From Ochrobactrum quorumnocens (GTDB lineage: Bacteria > Pseudomonadota > Alphaproteobacteria > Rhizobiales > Rhizobiaceae), in assembly GCF_002278035.1 (NCBI RefSeq), contig NZ_CP022604.1:1550001-1614000 (forward strand): a DNA stretch of 64,000 nucleotides, written 5' to 3'. The translations under genes were made by a program, and so were the position numbers. Position 1 is the first letter of the stretch. Each line of letters starts with the position of its first letter. The notes below the pieces were generated by a model that was not told the DNA's origin, searched no databases, and saw only the letters and a program-made list of their open reading frames with translations. Of this stretch, positions 17,847 through 25,604 are shown one piece after another.

Positions 17847-19362
17847 CGTTTTCGTCCTTGTCGGGAGGGTCATCATCGGACCGCTGTTGTGTCTGCCCGG
17901 CCTGCGAGATGTGCCGTGGATCACTGTCAAGGATGATGCCGCGTTTATCGAGCTTGGCATTGTCCGACTTGATTTCATCAAGAACATCATCTGGATCCTC
18001 GCCTGTCTCAGCAATCGCAGATGAAAGCGAACGGAACCCGGCACGGACTTCCTTGATACGGGCATTCACGTCTTTCAGCGGATCTGCCGAATAGAAGCGC
18101 GGCGGCGACCATTCGACCGCGACCGTTGGCGTGGGGATCTTGCCCGCCAGATAAGCGGCTTCACAAAACCAATCCCAGATAGGTTGCAACAGCATAGGAA
18201 TTATCATCTGCCATTGCACCATCGAGATCAGCCGTCGAAAGCCTTCAAGTCCGATCTTGCTCGACGAATAATTTACCTTATCGAGCCGTCCAGTCATAAT
18301 AGCGAACGGCACACGCCATCCCGCTGCAACCGTATGCAACATCGAAGTTTTATAGGGGTCGTAGCTATCCGTAACGGCAGGCTGCGAAAACTTCATATCT
18401 CGACCGCCAACAGCATTATAAAACATGCCGGGTTCGAATTTCTCGACCCGTTGACCGCGCGTATTGTAGATGCCCGGTTTTTGCGCGGTACCATCCTCGC
18501 CAGTCATTGGCATACCGATATTGTCATCAACGTCGCCGCCGGTCATCACACCAACGAGGCAGGCTTCCAGCCGTTTGCGAACAAGTTCGGCCTGCTCATA
18601 TTCAGCGAGATCGAACGTGTCAGCCATTGCAGGAGTGCCCCACGGCACCCCTATGACTTGTGTGCGTTGTTTTTCGAATACATGCGCAATGTCACCGGCA
18701 GGGACCGGCTTGGAAACAATAGTCGACTGCGGATCAAAGAAACTGTTTCCGGGGTGAGATCCGAACATCCAATAGGCGCGCTTGCGTCCCATGGCGTCAA
18801 ACTCGATACCCTGAATGGTTTTGCCACCACCTGAAAGCACACCCTCTTTTGTTGTGTCGATCAGGTCAGATTCCAGAACCTGCAATTGCAATGGAACTGG
18901 CAAGCCGTCTTCCAGCCTTCGACGACGACGGCGAACAATGCCATTGCCGCTTTCAAACATCTCGCGAGCCGTGAGTGCCACGATTCCATTAAAATCGAGA
19001 TCCCCATCGGCATCACAAACTTTGCTCCACTCTTGGAACAGTTTGATTGCTTTCTTATTTTTCGAGCGGGGAATGATCCCGTCACCAATCGCATGGCTGA
19101 CAAGCTCGGAAACCGCCTTGGCTGCATAAGGATTGTTGCGCACAAGATCGCGCATCCGATCCCGCAGAATGCGTCCGGCCCGTGTGATTTCAGCATCAGC
19201 CGAAGTAGACTTTGCCCGCCTGCCCGATTTTAGCCGGCTGGTTTCAGCTCCAGTATAGTTGCGCTGCGCAATTTCCATCGCGGCACGCTGTTGAACGCGC
19301 CGCAATCCTGCCTGCGGGGAAACATAGCCAATGGCCTTATCCAGAATATTGGTGATGCCCAT
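17833..19362 (-). CDS. Portal protein, lambda family
   Basis: A 509-residue lambda-type portal protein. Family blocks are seen: RDLVRNNPYAAKAVSELV near the start, FQEWSKVCDADGDLDF, FESGNGIVRRRRR, LQVLESDLID, and later NYSSSKIGLEGFRRLIS and an AEWSP-like strand. It forms the ring through which DNA is packaged and ejected. It starts directly at the stop of the small connector gene and overlaps the protease gene. Confidence 0.93.
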   Translation of the reverse strand: MGITNILDKAIGYVSPQAGLRRVQQRAAMEIAQRNYTGAETSRLKSGRRAKSTSADAEITRAGRILRDRMRDLVRNNPYAAKAVSELVSHAIGDGIIPRSKNKKAIKLFQEWSKVCDADGDLDFNGIVALTAREMFESGNGIVRRRRRRLEDGLPVPLQLQVLESDLIDTTKEGVLSGGGKTIQGIEFDAMGRKRAYWMFGSHPGNSFFDPQSTIVSKPVPAGDIAHVFEKQRTQVIGVPWGTPAMADTFDLAEYEQAELVRKRLEACLVGVMTGGDVDDNIGMPMTGEDGTAQKPGIYNTRGQRVEKFEPGMFYNAVGGRDMKFSQPAVTDSYDPYKTSMLHTVAAGWRVPFAIMTGRLDKVNYSSSKIGLEGFRRLISMVQWQMIIPMLLQPIWDWFCEAAYLAGKIPTPTVAVEWSPPRFYSADPLKDVNARIKEVRAGFRSLSSAIAETGEDPDDVLDEIKSDNAKLDKRGIILDSDPRHISQAGQTQQRSDDDPPDKDENDDET

Positions 19363-19556
19363 CAGTCTAACGCCGCCAATATGGTGCGCGAGCGGCCCGA
19401 CTTGCGTGCACGCAAATCGTTCAATGCTTCACGCACATCTTTCAGGGAATGATATTCCACCTCGCGGCGGGTGCCGCCGGAATGGAAGATGACTTTTTTC
19501 GCGCCAGTAGCAATTGCATCTTCGAGCGCTGCAATCCGTTCATCAATCGTCGCCAT
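19362..19556 (-). CDS. Head-tail joining protein, gpW-like
   Basis: A 64-residue protein with two helices around a short beta hairpin (DERIAALEDAIATGAKKV, then TRREVEYHSLKDVREAL), which matches the lambda gpW-type connector. It lies between large terminase and portal, the usual place. Start chosen at ATG 19556 with GGAG eleven bases upstream; an upstream GTG sits on top of the ribosome site. It begins two bases past the terminase stop. Confidence 0.85.
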   Translation of the reverse strand: MATIDERIAALEDAIATGAKKVIFHSGGTRREVEYHSLKDVREALNDLRARKSGRSRTILAALD

Positions 19557-19558
19557 GG

Positions 19559-21376
19559 TTACAACCACTCCGAAGGTGCGATTTCTGGTATGTTTGAAAC
19601 ACGTTTGGTTTCGGGCGGGGTGGAAAGCTCGCCTTCACGATGCGCCCAGTTGGCATTGACCATCTGTCGCGCTGCAAAGGCGTAGACCGTGCAATCAAGC
19701 GCCTCATGCCGTCGTCCAGGCACTGGCACAAATTGCCGGATCGTTTGACCGCGTGAGTATTTGACAACGAGCTGCTCACCGACGAGCTGCTCAAACCAAA
19801 CGTCCGGCAGAGCCTTTGAAAAGCGCATAGAACTGGCACGCGCCAAGCGACCGAAGATATGGCTTTTGATGCCATCGACACCGACGATGAAAAGCTTTCC
19901 GCCCTTCACAGTTGACTTGGATTTCTCAATCCAAGGCCGGTTGCCGCCCACACCCTTAATCGCAAACACACGTCTGCGAAAACGTGGGAACGCATAACGA
20001 TAGACAGTTTCCATCGTTTCGCCGTCCGAGCTGTCAATGCAGGTCGCCTCAACCTTGATCTTGCCGCCAAGAGGATGATCCCACTGCGTACCAAGAGCGA
20101 CATCCAATTCCGACCATGTCGTATGATCGTCGTAGCGCCCCCAAATGACTATGTGTCCGAGAGCGTAAGGAATGCCCTCTTTGTCCCAACCAATGAAGGT
20201 GACTTCCAGACGATCATCCTGAACGTCGACGCCTGCGGTAATGATAAGAACTTGGATCGGTATTCCGGTGGTGCCGGTTTCGCTCTCATCCTCTGGTGGT
20301 TCCGACACCAGACTGAAATCTTCGGCACGGCTTGCAAGCTCGATATCATCCAGCTCGTCGGTATTCTCCTTCCAACCTTGTGCAAGGATCGTATTGACGA
20401 AAGTTTGCAGCTTATCCGGATGGTTTTTAGCTTCTACAAACTCCTTCGCCAGCAATCGCCACGATGCATTCGGTAGAAGCGAGATCAGGGCATTCATTCT
20501 GAATCCCGCATGATCCTTAATTTCTGGCTTCAGTGCTCGCCATCGGCCATTCGTGACCATGCCCGGCTTATGCCGTTCTTCAATGACCGAGCCGCATTCC
20601 CGGCAGACATAATATGCCTTTTCGGGTTCACCTTCTGGCCAGTGTATGTCTGACCACTGGATCTCATGAAAGTGTCCGCACTCTGGACAAGGCACTTCAT
20701 AGATTCGCTGATCTGAATTGCCGTAAGCTTGAAGCACGTGGCTTGTCGCCTCATGGACAGGCGTCGATCCAATGACGATTTTACGATCAGTATAAGACAA
20801 GGTACGGCGCTCAGCCAAAAGTATTGGTGAGCCTTCCTTCGTTGCAGTCATACCGTCCGCTTCGTCGATGAAGAGAATGCGCACATTGTGGCGTCGAAGG
20901 TTACGCGGTGACTTTGCTGCAATTACTTTAAGGAAACCACCGGGAAAGCGACGTGACAGGAGCGTATTACGCCCGCCCTCATCAACGTCACCTGTCAGTA
21001 ACCCTTCTAGATCGGGTGAAGCATCAAAGATCGGCTCAACATCAGAAACCATATAATCGCGACAATCCGACTCTGTTGGCAGCAACAGCAGGATTGGCGA
21101 CGGATCATTCGAGCAAAAACTTGCCATTGCACTGGTGAGAAGCGTGGTGAAGCCGACACGAACGGGCTTTACCAGTGTCACTCGCTCAATGGCGCTATCG
21201 CCGATAGCGTCTGCGATTTCATTCTGCGGAGGCCATAGTCTTACCTGCCCCTTAACCGAAGAAACCCCTTCTGGAAGATAGACGGTTTTTTCAATCCATT
21301 CCGACAGACGCAGCTTCGGTGGTGGCGTCAATGCCTCCCATACTGCTCGTCGCAATATCGTCAACGCTGCCGTCAT
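19559..21376 (-). CDS. Terminase large subunit, GpA family
   Basis: A 605-residue GpA-type terminase. Motifs in order: adenine-binding region PPQNEIADAIGD, Walker-A-like KPVRVGFTT (about residues 66-75), Walker B VRILFIDEADGM, the Cys-pair zinc site (CPECGHFHEIQW and CRECGSV), and the C-terminal nuclease region with VDVQDDRLEV. It cuts and packages DNA. Start placed at ATG 21376, since the upstream GTG at 21418 has no ribosome site. It overlaps the small subunit gene by 86 bases. Confidence 0.94.
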   Translation of the reverse strand: MTAALTILRRAVWEALTPPPKLRLSEWIEKTVYLPEGVSSVKGQVRLWPPQNEIADAIGDSAIERVTLVKPVRVGFTTLLTSAMASFCSNDPSPILLLLPTESDCRDYMVSDVEPIFDASPDLEGLLTGDVDEGGRNTLLSRRFPGGFLKVIAAKSPRNLRRHNVRILFIDEADGMTATKEGSPILLAERRTLSYTDRKIVIGSTPVHEATSHVLQAYGNSDQRIYEVPCPECGHFHEIQWSDIHWPEGEPEKAYYVCRECGSVIEERHKPGMVTNGRWRALKPEIKDHAGFRMNALISLLPNASWRLLAKEFVEAKNHPDKLQTFVNTILAQGWKENTDELDDIELASRAEDFSLVSEPPEDESETGTTGIPIQVLIITAGVDVQDDRLEVTFIGWDKEGIPYALGHIVIWGRYDDHTTWSELDVALGTQWDHPLGGKIKVEATCIDSSDGETMETVYRYAFPRFRRRVFAIKGVGGNRPWIEKSKSTVKGGKLFIVGVDGIKSHIFGRLARASSMRFSKALPDVWFEQLVGEQLVVKYSRGQTIRQFVPVPGRRHEALDCTVYAFAARQMVNANWAHREGELSTPPETKRVSNIPEIAPSEWL

Positions 21377-22025
21377 TGTCTTTTTCACCAAGCTCCACAA
21401 GCGCTGCTCGAACTTCACTGTCGATCACATCGACATCGTAAGTAGTGAGATGGCCAAGCCTTTGACGGCAACGAGACGGCAAGGACATGAGCGCAGACCT
21501 GACCCGCCTTGCGATTGAAACCCACTCGCTGCGCACTTCTGCGGCAGGGATCATCTCTCGTCGCATAATGGCGTTTTTCATCGCAGTATGATCAGCTTGT
21601 TCGCTGGCGAGGCGGGCACGTTCGGTTGCCAGCACATCGACGTTTTCACCGCCTCGACCAGCTGCAATGGCCCGAAGGTGCTCGCAGTAAAGCTGGACTG
21701 ACTTTCGCAGGTCATAGCGATTCCGACCTGTCTTCACGATGATTCCACGTTCTGCGAAATCGGACACTGAACGCTTTGAGACACCGATCAATTCAGCGAG
21801 GTCTAGTGCATTGATCATGCCATCATCGACAGGCGCTTCATCGGCTTCCACCGTAGGCTCCTGCGAAAACAACGGCGCTGCCGACTGATCTGCATGCTTT
21901 TTGTGCGATTTTGCAGCAAAGCTGGGGCTGACACTGAATTTCTCAGCCGCCTGCCGAACCGTATTGCCTTCATTGATGAAGGCAATCACCTGTTGCCGCA
22001 GCTCATCCGAATAGCCTTTTGCCAT
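21291..22025 (-). CDS. Terminase small subunit with extra N-terminal HTH
   Basis: A 244-residue protein starting MAKGYSDELRQQVIAF. The frame is open further up, but that part is a non-coding GC-rich region. Residues 1-50 form a transposase-like helix-turn-helix (ELRQQVIAFINEG, then TVRQAAEKFSVSPS). A Pro/Ala linker leads to a Nu1-like winged helix (ALDLAELIGVSKRSVSDF, about residues 72-110) and a helical C-terminus that would bind the large subunit. It recognises the packaging site. The two-HTH layout is unusual against lambda Nu1 (181 residues, one DNA-binding domain). Confidence 0.8.
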   Translation of the reverse strand: MAKGYSDELRQQVIAFINEGNTVRQAAEKFSVSPSFAAKSHKKHADQSAAPLFSQEPTVEADEAPVDDGMINALDLAELIGVSKRSVSDFAERGIIVKTGRNRYDLRKSVQLYCEHLRAIAAGRGGENVDVLATERARLASEQADHTAMKNAIMRREMIPAAEVRSEWVSIARRVRSALMSLPSRCRQRLGHLTTYDVDVIDSEVRAALVELGEKDNDGSVDDIATSSMGGIDATTEAASVGMD

Positions 22026-22206
22026 CTGATTCCGATTCCATCCAAATGGCGGGGGAATCCCCTTATGAAATATTACACAGGGCGAAATCCCGCAGTCGCG
22101 CTCACCCGCTCCGGTCACAGACCGGGGAAAGGACCCAATGGAGGGGGTGGGGTCAGGGGTCGAAGGGTTGACCGGGTCGGTCGGGTGCCCTGCCCTGATC
22201 GGCAGC
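22026..22206 (-). promoter_or_regulatory. Candidate cos/packaging region
   Basis: This 181-base non-coding stretch lies immediately upstream of the terminase small subunit, as cos does in lambda. It is GC-rich and holds two short inverted repeats: GGGG-AAT-CCCC at 22052-22062 and CCGGTC-ACA-GACCGG at 22111-22125, plus several GGG runs near 22141-22180. No gene with a ribosome site fits here. Assignment rests on position and structure only. Confidence 0.4.
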
Positions 22207-22776
22207 CTATGGCAGCAACTTCTTGATCGCTGCGTCGACACGCTCTTGAAGCAATGGCGCTGCCATACGTTCGAATGCAGCCTTGGTTGATCCCTTGGTC
22301 ATTTCCACTGGGATAAACACATCCGACCGGGTGTAGGTAATACGACTGCCTGACTTGTTAAGCCGATGAAAGACGTGTCCGTAAAACTTTGGCACATCCT
22401 GTCGGTTCGGAAACTTGCCACCCTTCATAAACGAACCCGCGAAAACCTTGCGCTGTCCGAATGGCTTGGCCGAGACACCCTTGCGGGTTTCCTTCGGCGA
22501 CAGGTATTTCAAGCGAATGTTACCGCCTCGCGTGACCATATCGTAAGAAAGCTTGCCGGGTCTTGCGACACCGGGATCGCCAATTGCTTTGACGATTGTC
22601 TTACGCTGCAAGCCGGTCTGTTTCGTCAGCGCACGAATAACTTGCGTCTTCGCCCTGTTGCCAACCTGATTGACGATGCGTGGCAGCACTTTAGGAAAGC
22701 GTGTGTTCAGCTGGTTAAGCCTGCTACCAAACAGTGACAGGTGCTTGTCAGCCCAGTGCGCCGTTATCGTTGCCAT
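22207..22776 (-). CDS. Minor tail protein Z-like (GPZ)
   Basis: A 189-residue, very basic protein of the lambda gpZ group: the LNQLNTRFPKVLPRIVNQ helix, RAKTQVIRALTKQTGLQRK and the C-terminal TKGSTKAAFERMAAPLL match the family. gpZ helps connect tail to head. Its position before the terminase genes, not with the tail genes, is unusual. A GAGG ribosome site sits seven bases before the ATG. It is the first gene after the hairpin-rich gap behind the NusG-like gene. Confidence 0.75.
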   Translation of the reverse strand: MATITAHWADKHLSLFGSRLNQLNTRFPKVLPRIVNQVGNRAKTQVIRALTKQTGLQRKTIVKAIGDPGVARPGKLSYDMVTRGGNIRLKYLSPKETRKGVSAKPFGQRKVFAGSFMKGGKFPNRQDVPKFYGHVFHRLNKSGSRITYTRSDVFIPVEMTKGSTKAAFERMAAPLLQERVDAAIKKLLP

Positions 22777-22998
22777 GGTCAGCCTCTATAGAAATGGAAA
22801 GAGCGCCTCATGGGCGCTCAATGGTATCGGTGATTGGTAGGCATAGCTTACGCACTGGCCCTGAATCGGCGTCTCTCGTTTGAGACGGTCAAGGCGGGGT
22901 CCGACCGGCGTACCAACCTCAGAACTTTCGTTCCCGCTGTCTAGGCGTTCTCAGAGGCTCACTACAGGATCATCGGATTATCCGTGAGCCGAATACGC
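22777..22998 (-). terminator. Hairpin-rich gap downstream of NusG-like gene
   Basis: A 222-base non-coding gap between the NusG-like gene and the late operon, the longest in this operon. On the minus strand it contains GAGCGCC-CATGA-GGCGCTC (22819-22801) followed by a T-rich tract (TTTCCATTTC), which resembles a weak intrinsic terminator. Smaller hairpins lie at 22871-22886 (GTCTC/GAGAC) and 22984-23002 (GTGAGC/GCTCAC), the last covering the end of the NusG-like gene. It is a good place for control of late transcription, by inference. Confidence 0.45.
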
Positions 22999-23652
22999 TC
23001 ACAAAGGTTCGAGGATTGCAAGAGGCATAATTGCTGGCGTCGATCTTCCAAAGAAATCGATATCAACCACCGCGTTACCCTTTCCATCATGACCGCCTGA
23101 AACGATCTCACCATTGCGCCCGGCAAATATCCCATCGCGAATATGAACTTTCATACCTCGCTTGAATACAGCTTGCGGCACCTCATGATCAAAATGGCCG
23201 TTCTCTGCTTTCTCGTTGAAAGACAATACCTTATCGGCTGAAACAAGATGAGGGTTTTCATAACCTCCAAGTATGCCAGCAACATACTCGAAGCCCATTA
23301 ATGCAGCCATCGTGTCATTTGAAATGATGCAGCGGGCGAAGATGTAACCAATGAAAATTGGTTCTTTTCTAGGTGGGATAACACGATGACGCTTGCGTAT
23401 TTCCTTGCCCAATTTCATGGGGACAAGCGTTTCGATATCAGCATCCAATAGAGCATTGCCCACAGCGATTTCACGGCCAGTCATCACTTTCAGCACCAGC
23501 CAAGGAGAATCATCACCGGCCCGAATCGCCGCCTTGGCATTTTCAATGCGCCTGCGTTTTCTTTCTTCAATGGACTTATCGAGCTTTGCGTAGCATCGCG
23601 ACAGGTCGATATGCGTTGCCTGATCAATCAAACGCTTATCTGCCATCATCAT
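22999..23652 (-). CDS. NusG/RfaH-like transcription factor of the phage
   Basis: A protein of about 217 residues. Residues about 50-145 fit an NGN domain (WLVLKVMTGREIAVGNALL, then KEPIFIGYIFARC and MGFEYVAGILG), and the C-terminal 60 residues fit a KOW domain (FKRGMKVHIRDGIFAGRNGE). NusG-family proteins bind RNA polymerase and control termination. An N-terminal basic helix of 45 residues precedes the NGN domain. It lies just before the late genes, with a hairpin-rich gap downstream, so a late antiterminator role is likely by inference. ATG 23652 has GAGGGG eight bases upstream; it overlaps the replication gene. Confidence 0.8.
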   Translation of the reverse strand: MMMADKRLIDQATHIDLSRCYAKLDKSIEERKRRRIENAKAAIRAGDDSPWLVLKVMTGREIAVGNALLDADIETLVPMKLGKEIRKRHRVIPPRKEPIFIGYIFARCIISNDTMAALMGFEYVAGILGGYENPHLVSADKVLSFNEKAENGHFDHEVPQAVFKRGMKVHIRDGIFAGRNGEIVSGGHDGKGNAVVDIDFFGRSTPAIMPLAILEPL

Positions 23653-24808
23653 CACCCAATCCCCTCAAAGCAATCTCGAACCCGTTCAACCCTTCCGGCC
23701 CACCTGCCGGGAAATAAGCCCATTCGGCATTGCCCGTATCAGGCAACCAAGGCCAACCGCGCTCAAGGTGAAACGCCTCCCAAGCGGTCCATTCGTCACC
23801 ACCAATACGAACCTGAACCAGCAAGTCCTTGATTGCCTGCAATCGTGCAGGAACAAGCGCACCGCGACGGTTCGAAGCACGTTCGAACAATTCATTCACA
23901 GCCGGGAAACCTTGCCGTGCCTTCTTTTCGCGAAGAAGGGCCTCCGCCGTAAAGCGTCCGCTATCTGCGAGGTCCCGCTCGAATGCATTCAGTGAGACAG
24001 CCTGCGTGGGACCATTCAGCAAAAGCTCATAGACGCGTGCGCCCCAAATCTTGCCGAGTTGCGGCGCTGGCACCGAACCCGATTGTTCGACCGGCGCTTT
24101 CGCTGGCAGCTTTTCCCAACGCTTTTCTCGAAGATAGACCGCATAGGAGCATACAACCTTACGTCCAATGGCCTTTGCGGCCTCGACGTAACGAGCCGCA
24201 CCATCCGAAGCCGCTAAGCGATCTTCCGGCGAGAGCGTATTCCAGACCCGGAACGCGTCAGGCTCGCTGTCCGTGACCGCAGTCGGCCAAACGTGGAAAG
24301 CCTTTTTGAATGCACGCTCAATGGCCTTCCTGTTTTCCCTGCTTTCCTGATCGCCCTCGCGCTCTCTCTCAGATGATGGTTTATCTGATGGTTCTATGAC
24401 GGTTCGGGTGACACCATGACACCCGTCGGCGTCGTCAATGTCACCCGTCTCAGCCGCCGTTGTCACGGGTGACACCGTGTCACCGGTGACACCATGACAC
24501 CCGTCAGCGGCATCTTTTGCATCGCGCAAAGAGGTCAATGACTTCATGTTGAAGTCGTAGCGCGTCGGTTCGCCTGGGCGACCTGTAGCAGCGGAAACCA
24601 CTAGCAACAGACCCTCATCCACAAAATCGCGCAAAAGGCGCTGCACGGTCCGCTCTGACAGGTCCGTTTCACGCGCCAAGGTGGCGACAGAAGGCCAAAT
24701 GCCCCGACCGTCATCATCTGCAAAATCAGCCAAGCGAACAGCGAGCATCTTGCGACTGGACGAACCCATTTGTTTTTTGAATATCTGTGACATCACAGCA
24801 ATGCTCAT
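23636..24808 (-). CDS. Phage replication protein with N-terminal winged helix
   Basis: A 390-residue protein. Residues about 1-90 form an HTH_36-type winged helix (SSSRKMLAVRLADFADD, then TDLSERTVQRLLRDFVDEG), as in phage replication initiators. The middle (about 105-140) is a low-complexity segment in which DDADGCHGVT-type peptides recur because the DNA carries repeats. The C-terminus is helical and charged. The start, ATG 24808, overlaps the upstream stop (ATGA). Like lambda O, the gene carries iteron-like repeats inside its coding sequence, so it may bind its own gene as origin; this is inference. Confidence 0.7.
   Translation of the reverse strand: MSIAVMSQIFKKQMGSSSRKMLAVRLADFADDDGRGIWPSVATLARETDLSERTVQRLLRDFVDEGLLLVVSAATGRPGEPTRYDFNMKSLTSLRDAKDAADGCHGVTGDTVSPVTTAAETGDIDDADGCHGVTRTVIEPSDKPSSEREREGDQESRENRKAIERAFKKAFHVWPTAVTDSEPDAFRVWNTLSPEDRLAASDGAARYVEAAKAIGRKVVCSYAVYLREKRWEKLPAKAPVEQSGSVPAPQLGKIWGARVYELLLNGPTQAVSLNAFERDLADSGRFTAEALLREKKARQGFPAVNELFERASNRRGALVPARLQAIKDLLVQVRIGGDEWTAWEAFHLERGWPWLPDTGNAEWAYFPAGGPEGLNGFEIALRGLGDDDGR
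24406..24501. repeat. Iteron-like repeats inside the replication gene (candidate origin)
   Basis: Seven copies of TG(A/T)CACC and one variant lie within 93 bases: TGACACC at 24409, 24417, 24470, 24487 and 24495; TGTCACC at 24439 and 24478; TGTCACG at 24461. Spacing within the clusters is 8-9 bases, and a 22-base unit (GGTGACACCATGACACCCGT and two more bases) occurs twice, at 24407-24428 and 24485-24506. The repeats sit in the linker between the DNA-binding and C-terminal parts of the replication protein. This resembles the origin inside lambda gene O. Confidence 0.65.
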
Positions 24809-25326
24809 CGCCCGTCCCTCTTCCATGCTTCAAAATCAGCGCGCAAATCCCGCCAGCGTTCAGCCGCAGCGCTGTTTTCGTTCAGTTCTTTTCTGGATTT
24901 GATGTTGAGGATCGAGCGCAAGCGTTCCGCCGCACGATCCTTCGTCAATGGCCGATCAAGGCCGTGTCGCTGCTCAAGAAACACCTTGAAAGCAGGCTCA
25001 TCGCATTTCATGGCAGCTTCCGCCGCGAAGTTCCCTTCACGCGTCTGTGGGCGCTGCCGTGCCGTTCCGGAAACCTGCCGCGCCTTGCTGATCGCACGGT
25101 CAACAAGCTTCAGAAGGAACGACACCATTTCAGGCGCGCTGACGATGAAGTCTATTTCTTCAGGCTGCGCGCCAGGATGAAACCGAGCGATCTCATTCAG
25201 TTCACCATTGCGGGTTTTTGCCTCAACAAACTCACCGCGCTCATCGGTAGAGCGAAACCACTGCGCGCCATCGAGAGCGGCAAGCTTGGATCGAATGCGC
25301 CGGAGTGCGATTACTTCTGCGCTCAT
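24805..25326 (-). CDS. Early phage protein, unnamed
   Basis: A 173-residue helical protein. The N-terminus (EVIALRRIRSKLAALDGAQW) is followed by a beta segment (FVEAKTRNGELNEIARF) and a long helical part ending with the LRADFEAWKRDGR tail. I do not recognise the family. It is translationally coupled on both sides by ATGA overlaps, sitting between the small gene at 25.3 kb and the replication protein, so an accessory replication role is possible. Confidence 0.65.
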   Translation of the reverse strand: MSAEVIALRRIRSKLAALDGAQWFRSTDERGEFVEAKTRNGELNEIARFHPGAQPEEIDFIVSAPEMVSFLLKLVDRAISKARQVSGTARQRPQTREGNFAAEAAMKCDEPAFKVFLEQRHGLDRPLTKDRAAERLRSILNIKSRKELNENSAAAERWRDLRADFEAWKRDGR

Positions 25327-25604
25327 GACGACACCGCGTCACAAAGCAGAAGCAATTGCCCTTCAGCATGCTTGAGTGCTGCGCCCCGAACATTGCCGCG
25401 ATAGCGCGTCTGATGCATCGCCGCGTAAAAGCAAGTGAGATACTCGCTGCCCGCAGCAAAGCCGTGGCGTTCGCAAGAGCCTTCCAGCACCTGACGATAC
25501 TTCAACATGATCGAAATCGGGCAGGTAAGCAGAATTGCCGCGCGCCCAGCATCGGTCCCCTCATCATGCATTGCGCGGAGGATTGGCAGCATGGTGTCGG
25601 TCAT
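25323..25604 (-). CDS. Early phage protein, unnamed
   Basis: A 93-residue protein with an N-terminal helical stretch (LPILRAMHDEGTDAGRAA) and several Cys residues (TCPISIM, GSCERHG, TCFYAAM, LLLCDA). No family recognised. It is linked by ATGA overlaps to the methyltransferase upstream and to the next gene, so it belongs to the early leftward operon. Confidence 0.65.
   Translation of the reverse strand: MTDTMLPILRAMHDEGTDAGRAAILLTCPISIMLKYRQVLEGSCERHGFAAGSEYLTCFYAAMHQTRYRGNVRGAALKHAEGQLLLLCDAVSS

Noticed and set aside
22777..22998. Possible tRNA or other structured RNA gene
   Set aside because: Both strands were read for a T-loop and acceptor pairing and none was found; the hairpins look like terminators or pause sites.
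24406..24501. CRISPR array
   Set aside because: The repeats are 7-9 bases with almost no spacers and lie inside a coding gene; they fit iterons, not CRISPR. No other array or cas gene was seen.
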